Positions 1 through 8,453 of a stretch of DNA of 64,000 bases are shown here, piece by piece. Source of the DNA: Cobetia sp. L2A1 (GTDB lineage Bacteria; Pseudomonadota; Gammaproteobacteria; Pseudomonadales; Halomonadaceae). Each line of letters begins with the position of its first letter. Positions within the stretch are counted from its first letter, which is position 1. The stretch is taken from NCBI RefSeq assembly GCF_009796845.1, contig NZ_CP047025.1, forward strand, positions 1,984,001 through 2,048,000. The letters are read 5' to 3'. A model generated the notes under the pieces. It saw only the letters and a program-made list of their open reading frames with translations, had not been told where the DNA came from and did not search any database. The translations under genes and the position numbers were made by a program.

Positions 1-369
1 GGCGTCGAGCGGTTGAGTATTCTCGAGATTGCGCGTGAGGTAGGGCGCTTGACCGAATCAGCGCGTAGTGGACGCGTGGCTCAGGCAGATTTGAAAGGAG
101 GCACTTTATCGATTTCCAACATCGGCGCGCTGGGCGGTACCTATGCGGCACCCATCATCAACCAGCCTGAGGTGGCGATTGTGGCGCTGGGTCGCACGCA
201 GCGTCTACCGCGTTTCGATGCCGAGGGTCATGTGTGTGCCCGCGACATCATGACCATCACCTGGGCGGGCGACCATCGCCTCATTGATGGCGGCACCATC
301 GCGCGCTTCAGTAACCTGTGGAAGCATTATCTTGAGCATCCTGATGAGATGTTGCTGTCACTGGCGTGA
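1..369 (+). CDS. bkdB: Dihydrolipoamide acyltransferase (E2) of a branched-chain 2-oxoacid dehydrogenase complex, C-terminal fragment
   Basis: The reading frame is open from the first base, so this is the 3' end of a gene that begins outside the window; an in-frame TTG at 13 is not a real start. The visible 122 residues are the end of the catalytic acyltransferase domain. They include the core-strand motif SNIGALGGTYAAPIINQPEV and the active-site segment DHRLIDGG, whose His and Asp carry out acyl transfer to CoA. The closing segment RFSNLWKHYLEHPDEMLL resembles branched-chain E2 (BCKDH) more than pyruvate or 2-oxoglutarate E2. Lipoyl and E1/E3-binding domains would lie upstream. The kinase gene follows after 53 nt, so co-transcription is possible. 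The 2-oxoacid specificity is inferred only from this tail. Confidence 0.85.
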   Translation, partial: GVERLSILEIAREVGRLTESARSGRVAQADLKGGTLSISNIGALGGTYAAPIINQPEVAIVALGRTQRLPRFDAEGHVCARDIMTITWAGDHRLIDGGTIARFSNLWKHYLEHPDEMLLSLA

Positions 370-422
370 TGATTGATGCAGACACTCTGTTGTAGCCACC
401 TCCTGATCCGCGAATTGACCCT

Positions 423-2357
423 ATGAGCGATACCCGCGCCCACGAGCGGCTACAGCAATTTTACATCCCTGAAGAGCAGTCCATCTACCTGCTCTCGCAT
501 CATGATGCCAAGAAACTGAAAGACTGGGTGGCACTATGTGTTGCCCAGTTGGAAGGGCTTGGCTACAGAGACATCCACCTGGTTGGCAAAGGCGCCTATG
601 GCTTCGTGTTTGCCGGTTGGCGTGGACAGGGTGGCAGGGATGATGAAGGTGTCCGTGAGGAGCACGTCTTCAAGTTCACGCGGGTAACATTGCCACAAGC
701 GTTACAGGACCGCCTCGAGGAAGAGGCTTATATGCTGGATCAGGTCGCGCATCCGCGTATTCCGCGTTTGATCAGTTATCAGCGTGTGCGTCGCCAGTCG
801 ATTCTGGTGATGGAGCGTGCGCCTGGCATTAACCTTGAAGAATACTCCCTGCGTCATGGAAGAATGTCGCCTCGCCTGGTGGTCAAGATCGCCTGTCAGC
901 TGGCAGATATTCTCAAATCACTGCGCGGGACTGGCACAGGAAGTCGCACTGGCGTTGGTTCGACTTCGAGCATGCCTCACATCGGACGTCCTGTGGTACA
1001 CGGTGATATCAAACCTTCCAACCTGGTATTTGATGCCGTGCAAGAGCAGGTCGCGTTGATTGACTGGGGGAGTTCAGTGTTCGCTCAGTTGGATGAGCGA
1101 TTGCAGTTTGTCACGACAAACGTCATGCAGCTGATGTCGGACAACCTCCAGCAGACCAATGCACGGTTGGGGGATGTCTACTTCATCGGCGAGGAGCAGC
1201 TAGGAGGCGCGCTCTCCTCGCCACGATTTGATGAACAGGGCGTCGCGGCCACACTCTATGCGCTCGCGTCGGGTCAATCGTGTCGCTTTGGCGTGCAGGC
1301 CATACCGGCAGTTTCACTCGGGTTACCACGCGAGTTTGCCCGACTGCTGGATGGCTTGTTGTCTGAAGTGTCCGCACAACGAATGCACGCTGGTGACTAT
1401 TTTCTACGTGAGATGCCTCGGTTGGCTCGACTCGTCATGCCGGAGCTCGATTTACCGTCGCCTCAGGCTTTGCTGCCGGTGTGGGTTCGTCCTGCCACGC
1501 GTGAGATTGATACGGTGGTCTATACCTCGCGCAAATCGTTTCTACGTGAAGCCTTTGAGCCATCGGGCTGTCAGGGCGGTAATGCGCTGGATGATATAAA
1601 CGATGTGCAGCTGGATCGCTATTACAAGAATTTCATGCAGGGAATGGGAGAAACAGAGAAAGCCTTTCTCGCCGCCGTCAGTCGGCTGGGGAAGTATCCT
1701 GTTGTCGGTGGGCTAGCGATCAGATGGCAGCCACAAGGTATCTATATTGATACAGCGCTGCATCTTCATGATCCTGCATTGAAGGCTGCCTTTGTGGTCG
1801 CGATCAATAATATGGTCGCACTCGCGCGAGCTATTTATCGCCAAGGTGTATTCAAGGCCTGTCTGTTCAATGCACGCGATACCTTGCATCTTGAACGTAA
1901 AGATCCTGATGCTGCCTTTGTCTTTCCGGTGCCTTCGATTGGTCGCGCGATGCCGAGATTGCCCTACGAAGTCAGTGCCGTACCGGAACTTGAAGACGAA
2001 TCACGCATTCATTCGTATTTTGAAGATGGGCCAGATCCTGAAGAGCTATTGGTGTTGCCCGGTGAGATCATGAGTGCGCTGGCGGAGCTCAATCAGATTC
2101 ATCATACTGGCATGCTCATTTTTGAGGCATTGCCACATCACCTTAAGATCCACAGTTATTATCGGTTACTGGATCCGTCGCGTGAGACCGATTTCGCCCG
2201 CTTGCTGGCGGCGATATTGGATGCAGTACCCCTGATTTCGGGACTCGGTATTTCAGGCTTCATGAAGATGCCTTACAAGAATACCAAGCACTTCAGCCAT
2301 GTCGAATCTCAACCAGAGTACTTCTATCCACGTGATCCGCGTGAGATGGCACAGTAA
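423..2357 (+). CDS. Eukaryotic-type serine/threonine protein kinase with unrecognised C-terminal half
   Basis: This 644-residue protein has an N-terminal Hanks-type kinase domain (about residues 50-340). Visible elements are a glycine loop GKGAYGFVF (55-63), a beta-3 lysine in VFKF (Lys84), a hinge-like VMERAPG (129-135), a catalytic loop HGDIKPSN (193-200, catalytic Asp195) and a metal-binding DWG (214-216) in place of DFG. All catalytic residues are present, so it is probably active. A short Gly/Thr/Ser-rich insertion (about 168-183) precedes the catalytic loop. Residues about 350-644 match no domain I recognise; there are no PASTA repeats and no clear membrane segment, so a cytosolic location is likely. 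No partner phosphatase is adjacent. The start is the ATG 53 nt after the E2 stop, with a poor ribosome-binding site. The substrate is unknown. Confidence 0.85.
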   Translation: MSDTRAHERLQQFYIPEEQSIYLLSHHDAKKLKDWVALCVAQLEGLGYRDIHLVGKGAYGFVFAGWRGQGGRDDEGVREEHVFKFTRVTLPQALQDRLEEEAYMLDQVAHPRIPRLISYQRVRRQSILVMERAPGINLEEYSLRHGRMSPRLVVKIACQLADILKSLRGTGTGSRTGVGSTSSMPHIGRPVVHGDIKPSNLVFDAVQEQVALIDWGSSVFAQLDERLQFVTTNVMQLMSDNLQQTNARLGDVYFIGEEQLGGALSSPRFDEQGVAATLYALASGQSCRFGVQAIPAVSLGLPREFARLLDGLLSEVSAQRMHAGDYFLREMPRLARLVMPELDLPSPQALLPVWVRPATREIDTVVYTSRKSFLREAFEPSGCQGGNALDDINDVQLDRYYKNFMQGMGETEKAFLAAVSRLGKYPVVGGLAIRWQPQGIYIDTALHLHDPALKAAFVVAINNMVALARAIYRQGVFKACLFNARDTLHLERKDPDAAFVFPVPSIGRAMPRLPYEVSAVPELEDESRIHSYFEDGPDPEELLVLPGEIMSALAELNQIHHTGMLIFEALPHHLKIHSYYRLLDPSRETDFARLLAAILDAVPLISGLGISGFMKMPYKNTKHFSHVESQPEYFYPRDPREMAQ

Positions 2358-2405
2358 TCTGAGAAAGTCATGAGGTAGATACTAAAGGCAATTTATCAGA
2401 GAGAT

Positions 2406-2433
2406 TTGAGGCAATAATAATACTCTGTATGAA
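2406..2433 (+). promoter_or_regulatory. Candidate sigma70 promoter for the lipoprotein gene
   Basis: TTGAGG (2406-2411) and TATGAA (2428-2433) are separated by 16 nt. They lie about 115 nt upstream of the lipoprotein start at 2549, in a locally AT-rich gap after the kinase stop. This is a motif match only. Confidence 0.3.
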
Positions 2434-2548
2434 CCCGTGTTAGAGGATGTAAAGGTTATCTGGTAGATAGGCCGATATTGATATAGCATTGTCGCTGTCG
2501 ATATGGTTCGACACCTTTGTATCTATACCTATAAAACAGGGAACGTGT

Positions 2549-3001
2549 ATGACTTTGTTCAATCGTGTATCACTTGCGATCTTGCTAGGAGGTCTTCTCG
2601 CTGGTTGTAGCGCCAATACAACGATCAGCAGCCCCTCCGAAACGGCAAAAATCAATCTCAAAGACGTCAGCTATCATCAATCCACGATTCAGAAGAAGTT
2701 ACCGACCACCAGTTTTGGTAACTACGAATTTGAAGTAGTCGACGGGCAGAAAACACCAATGTATGGCATTCTACCGCTCAAGTTCAATGGCGGTTATCTG
2801 GCACTCGATATACTCTTCTTTGCTCCGGCAGCGTTCTTTAACTTGCGCGAAGTATTTCCTTATTACGAGATTGACCATGATCAAGGTGTAGTGCGTTATC
2901 GCAGTGAAAAGGGAGGAGAGTGGACGACCTATACGCCTACGCTGGAAGAGGCTGAGCGGGCACGAAAATACTTTGCTGCACAGAAAAGTTCCAGTCAGTA
3001 G
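2549..3001 (+). CDS. Small lipoprotein of unknown function
   Basis: A 150-residue predicted lipoprotein. The ATG at 2549 is chosen over an upstream in-frame ATG at 2489 because it has an AGGGA ribosome-binding site 8 nt upstream and begins directly with a type II signal peptide. The lipobox is LLAGC with the acylated Cys at residue 20. The mature part has a hydrophobic stretch LALDILFFAPAAFFNLR near residues 90-106, which could be a membrane-contact segment, and a Lys/Ala/Ser-rich end. Residue +2 after Cys is Ser, so outer-membrane sorting is expected if Lol rules apply. I do not recognise the family. It is followed by a strong terminator, so it forms a single-gene unit or the end of one. Confidence 0.75.
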   Translation: MTLFNRVSLAILLGGLLAGCSANTTISSPSETAKINLKDVSYHQSTIQKKLPTTSFGNYEFEVVDGQKTPMYGILPLKFNGGYLALDILFFAPAAFFNLREVFPYYEIDHDQGVVRYRSEKGGEWTTYTPTLEEAERARKYFAAQKSSSQ

Positions 3002-3031
3002 TCGTTTCCCGGTAGTGTGAGGATTGGTATC

Positions 3032-3071
3032 AAAAAACGCCGCATCAGCTCACTGCTGATGCGGCGTTTTT
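3032..3071. terminator. Bidirectional intrinsic terminator between the lipoprotein gene and aspA
   Basis: A perfect stem AAAAACGCCGCATCAGC / GCTGATGCGGCGTTTTT has a 5-nt loop, with A and T tracts on both sides. It can end transcripts arriving from both convergent genes. Confidence 0.9.
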
Positions 3072-3111
3072 GTGTGTGCGACTTAACATCGAGATAAGTC
3101 GTCGAAATACA

Positions 3112-4707
3112 TTAGTCTTTCATCTGACGAGGGCGTGTCATGGCCTGCGGTGAGAGAAGCGCCTCTAGTCGTGCGTCATCAAGCAGACCTTCTTCCCGTA
3201 CCAGTTCTAGTACACTACGGCCGCTGACAAGAGCTTCCTTGGCGATGCGCGTCGCATTGTCATAGCCAATATACGGATTGAGTGCGGTGACTAAACCGAT
3301 GGAGTTATTGACTAATTCGGCGCAGCGATCACGGTTTGCAGTGATGCCAATGACACAGCGATTATTGAGCATGGTCATGGCACGACTTAGCTGCCGGATA
3401 GAATCGAACAGCTTATAGGCGATCAAGGGTTCCATCACGTTGAGCTGGAGCTGTCCTGCTTCTGCGGCCATGGTTAGCGCGGTATCGTTACCGATCACCT
3501 CGAAAGCGACCTGATTGACGGCTTCCGGAATCACTGGGTTGACCTTGCCCGGCATGATCGAACTGCCTGGTTGCTGTGGCGGCAGATTGATTTCATTAAA
3601 GCCGGTGCGCGGGCCAGAAGATAGCAAGCGCAGGTCGTTGCAAATCTTGGATAGCTTGACCGCCAAGCGCTTGAGCATTCCATGGAACAGCACAAAGGCG
3701 CCCATATCGCTGGTGGCCTCGACCAGATCAGATGCCGGGCGGAAGTCGATGCTGGACCGGCGTGCGAGCGCTTCAATGGCCAGTGCGCTATATCGCGGGT
3801 CAGCATTGATGCCGGTACCAATGGCAGTACCTCCGAGGTTTACCTCTTTCAGCAGCTCATTCAGGTTGGCGATACGCTCGACATCCTCGCGCAGGGTGTT
3901 GGCGAAGGCGCGGAATTCCTGGCCCAACGTCATCGGCACTGCATCCTGTAGCTGGGTGCGTCCCATCTTGACGACGTCGTCAAACTCCAGCGCCTTGGTG
4001 GCGAAGGCGTTGGATAGTTCGCTCAGGGCATCAACCAACATGGAGTGACTACGTAGCAATCCCACACGAATGGCAGTGGGGTAGGCATCGTTGGTGGACT
4101 GCGCCATGTTGACGTGGTTGTTGGGATGCAGCTGCTGGTAATCTCCTTTTTCCAGGCCCAGAAACTCCAGACCCAGATTGGCGATCACTTCATTGGCATT
4201 CATATTGGTGGAGGTTCCGGCCCCACCCTGGATCATGTCGACCACGAACTGGTCATGATGATCGCCGTTCATCAGGCGAGAACAGGCATGCTGAATGGCA
4301 TCGTGTTCACGTGTCTCAAGATAGCCTAGTGTGTGATTGGCTTCGGCGGCGGCAGCTTTTACCAGTGCCAGGCCTTCGACCAGTCGTGGGAAGTGCGACA
4401 ATGGCACGCCTGATAAATGGAAGTTATTCAGCGCGCGTTGCGTCTGGATGCCGTAATAGGCATCAGACGGTACGGGTTCACGCCCAAGAAGATCCTTTTC
4501 GAGACGGAAACCGTTGGCCAGTGCCTCGCGCTCGGCATAGCTCAGATCTTTGAGCGATGGTGAAGTAGAGCTAGCCTTGGAGGCTTGGGTGGTTTCCGGA
4601 AGACTGTTCACTTGGGCGGAACTCCTGGCTGAAGTACACTGTTGTGCTTGAATGGCGGTTGAGGTGGTCAAGGGTAACCAGCGCAGCACTGCGTCGACCA
4701 ATGCCAT
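3112..4707 (-). CDS. aspA: Aspartate ammonia-lyase (aspartase)
   Basis: Fumarase/aspartase superfamily enzyme catalysing L-aspartate to fumarate plus ammonia in the cytosol. The signature loop GSSIMPGKVNP with the catalytic serine is present, as are the substrate-binding GAGTSTNMNANEV and HPNNHVNMAQSTND segments that define the family. The core begins near RLEKDLLG. The longest frame (531 residues) gives a 50-60 residue, Ser/Thr/Gln-rich N-terminal extension beyond the usual ~470-480 residues. A GTG at 4611, preceded by AGGAG 10 nt upstream, would give 499 residues and is probably the true start. It is divergent from a LysR gene, which may regulate it. Confidence 0.93.
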   Translation of the reverse strand: MALVDAVLRWLPLTTSTAIQAQQCTSARSSAQVNSLPETTQASKASSTSPSLKDLSYAEREALANGFRLEKDLLGREPVPSDAYYGIQTQRALNNFHLSGVPLSHFPRLVEGLALVKAAAAEANHTLGYLETREHDAIQHACSRLMNGDHHDQFVVDMIQGGAGTSTNMNANEVIANLGLEFLGLEKGDYQQLHPNNHVNMAQSTNDAYPTAIRVGLLRSHSMLVDALSELSNAFATKALEFDDVVKMGRTQLQDAVPMTLGQEFRAFANTLREDVERIANLNELLKEVNLGGTAIGTGINADPRYSALAIEALARRSSIDFRPASDLVEATSDMGAFVLFHGMLKRLAVKLSKICNDLRLLSSGPRTGFNEINLPPQQPGSSIMPGKVNPVIPEAVNQVAFEVIGNDTALTMAAEAGQLQLNVMEPLIAYKLFDSIRQLSRAMTMLNNRCVIGITANRDRCAELVNNSIGLVTALNPYIGYDNATRIAKEALVSGRSVLELVREEGLLDDARLEALLSPQAMTRPRQMKD

Positions 4708-4843
4708 TCATTGCTGCCGTATACGCGAAACGCATAAGACGAAGGTGGTATTACGGGAAGTGCCGTCAGCCACTGTTCACAAGACCCTGCATGTCCGGCC
4801 TGTCGTCTCCGATCCGGCATGTGATAAATGAATGGGAGTTTGG

Positions 4844-5776
4844 GTGAACCTGGAATCAAAATGGCTGGAAGACTTCGTTGCGTTGTCCAATACGCGCAGC
4901 TTTTCTGCCTCGGCGCGTCAGCGTCATGTCACCCAACCTGCATTCAGCCGCCGGATTCGGGCACTTGAACAGGCCGTAGGTACCACACTGGTGGATCGCT
5001 CTACCACGCCCGTCAGTCTGACACCGCAGGGGCAGTTGTTCCTGGTGACGGCGCGTAATCTCACTGAGCAGCTGTCGGAGTGTCTCGCGCACCTTCGTGG
5101 GCTGAGCATGGCGAATGAGACACTGGACATTGCCGCAGCGCATTCGCTGGCATTGGCCTTCTTTCCAAAGTGGATATCTCGACTTCAGCAGGGTCTTGGC
5201 GAGCTACCGACACGTCTTTCGGCAATGAATGTGGGAGATGCCATTCACTCGCTTCGCGAGGGTAACTGTGACCTGATGCTGGCCTATTACGATCCCTATG
5301 CCAGCATGCAGCTCGATGCTGAGGTCTTTCCGTCCTTTTCGGTGGCTAAGGTCAACATGTTGCCGGTCTGCGCCCCATTGGAAAATGGTGCGCCACGCTT
5401 TCCCCTGACGGGACAGGACGACACTAGCCAAGATGTCATCCCACTGCTGTCTTACACCCAAGGGGCGTTTCTGGGGCGTAGCGTGAAGATGCTGCTCAAG
5501 AACGATCCGCTACGCTTGCGCTTGCGGACCGTGTTTGAGATGGCGATGGCAGAGGGACTGAAGGGCATGGCGCTACAGGGGGTGGGAATGGCCTGGATTC
5601 CCGATTTCTGTATTCGTGATGAGCTCTCGAGTGGCAAGCTGGTGCGTGCCGGCAATGAAGCCTGGGATATTCCGCTGGAGATTCGCCTCTATCGCTGCTC
5701 GCTGGTACATAAACCCGGCATCGATAAATTGTGGAAGCAATTGATGAATCTGCCTCGCGATGTTCTGGAAGCCTGA
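4844..5776 (+). CDS. LysR-family regulator, HypT (YjiE)-like
   Basis: A 310-residue LysR regulator with an N-terminal winged helix-turn-helix (TQPAFSRRIRALEQAVGTTLVDR) and a C-terminal effector domain. Segments such as ESKWLEDFVAL, DIAAAHSLAL and GMAWIPDF resemble the HypT/YjiE subfamily, which in E. coli responds to hypochlorite. The GTG at 4844 is chosen because GGGAG lies 5 nt upstream; an ATG at 4832 would add four residues. It is divergent from aspA with about 130 nt shared upstream DNA, the usual LysR arrangement, so aspA is a plausible target (inference). A second, related LysR lies at 46118-47044. Confidence 0.88.
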   Translation: MNLESKWLEDFVALSNTRSFSASARQRHVTQPAFSRRIRALEQAVGTTLVDRSTTPVSLTPQGQLFLVTARNLTEQLSECLAHLRGLSMANETLDIAAAHSLALAFFPKWISRLQQGLGELPTRLSAMNVGDAIHSLREGNCDLMLAYYDPYASMQLDAEVFPSFSVAKVNMLPVCAPLENGAPRFPLTGQDDTSQDVIPLLSYTQGAFLGRSVKMLLKNDPLRLRLRTVFEMAMAEGLKGMALQGVGMAWIPDFCIRDELSSGKLVRAGNEAWDIPLEIRLYRCSLVHKPGIDKLWKQLMNLPRDVLEA

Positions 5777-5815
5777 TATCGCGTTTCATCGCTTGTATTA
5801 AAAACGCTGTACAGG

Positions 5816-5847
5816 AAAAACGGCAGGCCATTGGCCTGCCGTTTTTT
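5816..5847. terminator. Bidirectional terminator between LysR and nadM-type gene
   Basis: Stem AAAAACGGCAGGCCA / TGGCCTGCCGTTTTT with a very small loop, flanked by A and T tracts, between two convergent genes. Confidence 0.9.
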
Positions 5848-5875
5848 GTCATGCTATTTGAGACGTTTTGATCGC

Positions 5876-7033
5876 TCAGAAGGCTGCCGGACCCGCGTGC
5901 AAACCGAGAAAATTCTGGATGATAAAGAAGTGATCCTCGAACAGAGTATCCGGCTCCAGGTCTGCAAGCGCGACCCAGCGTGCTTGCTCCTCACTTTCCT
6001 TTCCGCTGCTACGTAGCCTTGGTAATTGCTGTTCTGGCCTTAATGCAAAGTAAAATGCTTCCGCCAGCGTTCTTCCCCGCCAACTGCGATGCGGCGCATC
6101 AAACATGCGCTGGCCGCGCAGAGATCCTCGCAGCACAGGCTCTGGTACTTTTAGGCGTACGCGCTCTTTCAGCTCTCTCAGGCAAGCATCCAGTAGACGT
6201 TCCTGGGGCTGAACAAAGCCCCCGGGGAGGGCATAAAGCCCCTTGCCGGGAGCTGCACGACGTGTCGTGAGCAAGACATGTCCTGATTGTACGACCACAG
6301 CGTTGACGGTAATGAAAAGTGGTGGATAGGGCGCATCGCTCCAGGCAGCCCTGTACTGCTCCAACAAGCGTCGTTCTTCGACCAGCCCCTGCCATGAAGT
6401 CTCGTCCAGGAAGCTGCGCAAGTGCTCAGCTACTGAGGCTGGCAGCAGCTCGCGCCCTTCGTTGTCCAGCCAATCTTCGGCCCGCGCTCGCTCAGTAAAG
6501 ATAACCTCACGAATGCGACTGGCGGCCATTCCTTCATGAAGTGGAACGGCGACAGATTCCCACTGGGGGAACAAGCTAAGGTAGTAACTTGATTGCGTGC
6601 TGCTGTCGTGCCGATTAGCACCTATCAACGCAATGCGCGGCATTCGATTGGCTTGAGGGCGGGCTATATCACGCACTTTACGCTGTACATCGCGCACCCA
6701 GACATCGTCGTTATAGAGCGCATCCAGCAGTGGGACGATTTCAAGGCGCATATTGGCAGAATCCTCGAAACAGCTACGGATCATGCGCGTGCGTTCATCG
6801 AAGGTGAAGGGATTGCGCAGTGAACGCGCTTGCCACGCTGAGCCGACGAGAACGATCACCTGCCGAGCGACTCGCAAAGCCTCTTCCATAACAGCGACAT
6901 GGCCATGATGGACAGGCTGGAAGCGTCCAATGAAGACGAGACAATCATACTGATAGGTCCGGGATTCAAGTTGACCCTCCGTACCGATCGATGACTGACG
7001 ATGTGTTGTAGGCAGGATGGAGGACGATGGCAT
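5876..7033 (-). CDS. Bifunctional NMN adenylyltransferase / Nudix hydrolase
   Basis: A 385-residue NAD-metabolism protein. The N-terminal NadM-type nucleotidyltransferase domain has the GRFQPVHHGH signature, and the C-terminal half is a Nudix domain (box at about 6155-6226). The arrangement and C-terminal sequence match the NadM-Nudix family typified by cyanobacterial slr0787, which combines NMN adenylyltransferase and ADP-ribose pyrophosphatase. ATG 7033 is chosen over a more upstream ATG at 7162 because GGAG lies 6 nt upstream and the extra 43 residues are Cys-rich and unlike the family. Oddly, the Nudix box reads RELKERVRL where REUxEExGU is expected, so the second Glu of the EE pair and the Gly are both Arg. 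The hydrolase half may be impaired; the transferase half looks intact. Confidence 0.87.
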   Translation of the reverse strand: MPSSSILPTTHRQSSIGTEGQLESRTYQYDCLVFIGRFQPVHHGHVAVMEEALRVARQVIVLVGSAWQARSLRNPFTFDERTRMIRSCFEDSANMRLEIVPLLDALYNDDVWVRDVQRKVRDIARPQANRMPRIALIGANRHDSSTQSSYYLSLFPQWESVAVPLHEGMAASRIREVIFTERARAEDWLDNEGRELLPASVAEHLRSFLDETSWQGLVEERRLLEQYRAAWSDAPYPPLFITVNAVVVQSGHVLLTTRRAAPGKGLYALPGGFVQPQERLLDACLRELKERVRLKVPEPVLRGSLRGQRMFDAPHRSWRGRTLAEAFYFALRPEQQLPRLRSSGKESEEQARWVALADLEPDTLFEDHFFIIQNFLGLHAGPAAF

Positions 7034-7312
7034 AGAAGACTCCGTAGCGCACTGACAAAAAAATCCGTCTATTGAGAGTAACAGGTCATCGCAAGCGCAG
7101 CAGGCTCGCTGCATGCAATGAGAGATGTCCAGCCTTGCTGGCAAGTCGCTCACCTGACTCATTATTTATAGCGTTATCTTATAGATGTTGACAAATTATC
7201 CTGCCAAGATTCTGCTGTTAATCGGGCTGGGAAGGGAGTTGCCATATCAAGTCAGTACGAGGGGGCGGGGAGTGCGCAAGCAAGCAGGAGAGAAGATCAA
7301 TCAACTCATGCT

Positions 7313-7350
7313 CGCTCCCCGAGCGATATAGGCCTCTCGCTCGGGGAGCG
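7313..7350. terminator. 14-bp perfect hairpin downstream of the nucleoside hydrolase gene
   Basis: Arms CGCTCCCCGAGCGA (7313-7326) and TCGCTCGGGGAGCG (7337-7350) are perfectly complementary with a 10-nt loop. The hairpin sits 24 nt beyond the stop of the minus-strand gene. It lacks a long T tract, so it may be a transcript-stabilising stem or a weak terminator. Confidence 0.6.
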
Positions 7351-7373
7351 TCATATCAATACACCAGCAACGC

Positions 7374-8327
7374 TTAAGCCGTTTTGGCGGTCAGAACGTC
7401 AGTGATCCACTCGACGACCTTATCACCCTGTGCATTCACGCAGACATCGACCAGAGGCGTCTGGGACCACTGGCTACCCAGGAATTCACGGCCTTCAGGT
7501 GCGAATAGAGTCTGCCCTTCAGCCAGGCCTTCAACTTCAACATTCAGGTGGCCGCGTTCAACCGTGAACATTTCTGGCTTCATCAGCCAAGCCAAGGCAC
7601 AGCTATCATGCGGGCAGCAACCGTCGATGCCGCGTGCTTCCTTGTAAAAGGCCTTATAGAACTGATAGCTGCCGGAAAGTACTTCGCCCAGCGCACCTTG
7701 TGCAACGCGAATGCGCTCGACATGGGCCGGCGTCAGGATGCAACGATGGGTGGCGTCGAGACCCACCATCGTCAGTGGCCAGCCAGCGGTCAGTACTTTC
7801 TTGGCCGCATGCGGGTCATTGAAGATATTGGCTTCGGCGACAGGAGAAACATTGCCACCCTCACGGATGGAGCCACCCATGACTACAACCTGCTTGACCT
7901 TGCTGATGATGCTCGGGTCCAGCTGCAAGGCAGTCGCCAAGTTGCCCAGCGGGCCGACAGCGACGAGAGTGATTTCACCGGGACGTGCATTGACCTGTTC
8001 AACGATGAACTGCGGTGCGCTGACGGAAAGCGCCTTGCCCTTGGGCGTCGGGATGTCCATGTTGCCCAGGCCGTTGGCACCGTGAATGTGTGCCGGTGCC
8101 GGGAACTTGTCTTTGACGAGTGGCTGAGCTGCCCCCTGTGCAACTGGAATGCTCTGTCCTGCCAGCTCGCCCAGCAGTAGGGCGTTGGAGGTGGCGGTCT
8201 CGATGGTGACGTTTCCGAAAGTCGTTGTCATCCCGAGGAATTCGATGTCTGGATGTGCCAGACAGATGGCGATAGCTTGCGCGTCATCTACGCCCGGATC
8301 GGTATCAAAAATAATGGGAGTGTTCAT
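7374..8327 (-). CDS. Pyrimidine/purine ribonucleoside hydrolase
   Basis: A 317-residue inosine-uridine preferring nucleoside hydrolase family enzyme, which splits ribonucleosides into base and ribose. The N-terminal DTDPGVDDA motif supplies the Asp residues that bind Ca2+ and the ribose hydroxyls. Further family segments are LVAVGPLGNLATAL, VVVMGGS, AEANIFNDPHAA and the C-terminal HDSCAL. The ATG has an AGAGGA ribosome-binding site. The upstream gene on the same strand is ribokinase (gap 126 nt), so the pair can release ribose and phosphorylate it for the pentose phosphate pathway. RihA, RihB and RihC cannot be told apart here. No nucleoside permease is adjacent. Confidence 0.92.
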   Translation of the reverse strand: MNTPIIFDTDPGVDDAQAIAICLAHPDIEFLGMTTTFGNVTIETATSNALLLGELAGQSIPVAQGAAQPLVKDKFPAPAHIHGANGLGNMDIPTPKGKALSVSAPQFIVEQVNARPGEITLVAVGPLGNLATALQLDPSIISKVKQVVVMGGSIREGGNVSPVAEANIFNDPHAAKKVLTAGWPLTMVGLDATHRCILTPAHVERIRVAQGALGEVLSGSYQFYKAFYKEARGIDGCCPHDSCALAWLMKPEMFTVERGHLNVEVEGLAEGQTLFAPEGREFLGSQWSQTPLVDVCVNAQGDKVVEWITDVLTAKTA

Positions 8328-8358
8328 GATGTCCTCTTAACAGTAGATATGCGCTTCT

Positions 8359-8375
8359 TGGCAGTATGTCTGCCA
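8359..8375. promoter_or_regulatory. Small inverted repeat upstream of the nucleoside hydrolase start
   Basis: TGGCAG (8359-8364) and CTGCCA (8370-8375) flank a 5-nt loop, about 32 nt before the ATG in the rbsK-hydrolase gap. It may be a leader hairpin or a small operator; the function is unknown. Confidence 0.3.
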
Positions 8376-8453
8376 GCGGTATCTCCCCTGCGCGGATAAC
8401 TAGCGACGGGAAGACATGAAACGAGCCTGTCATTGTGACTCGCAAGGCGTTAT

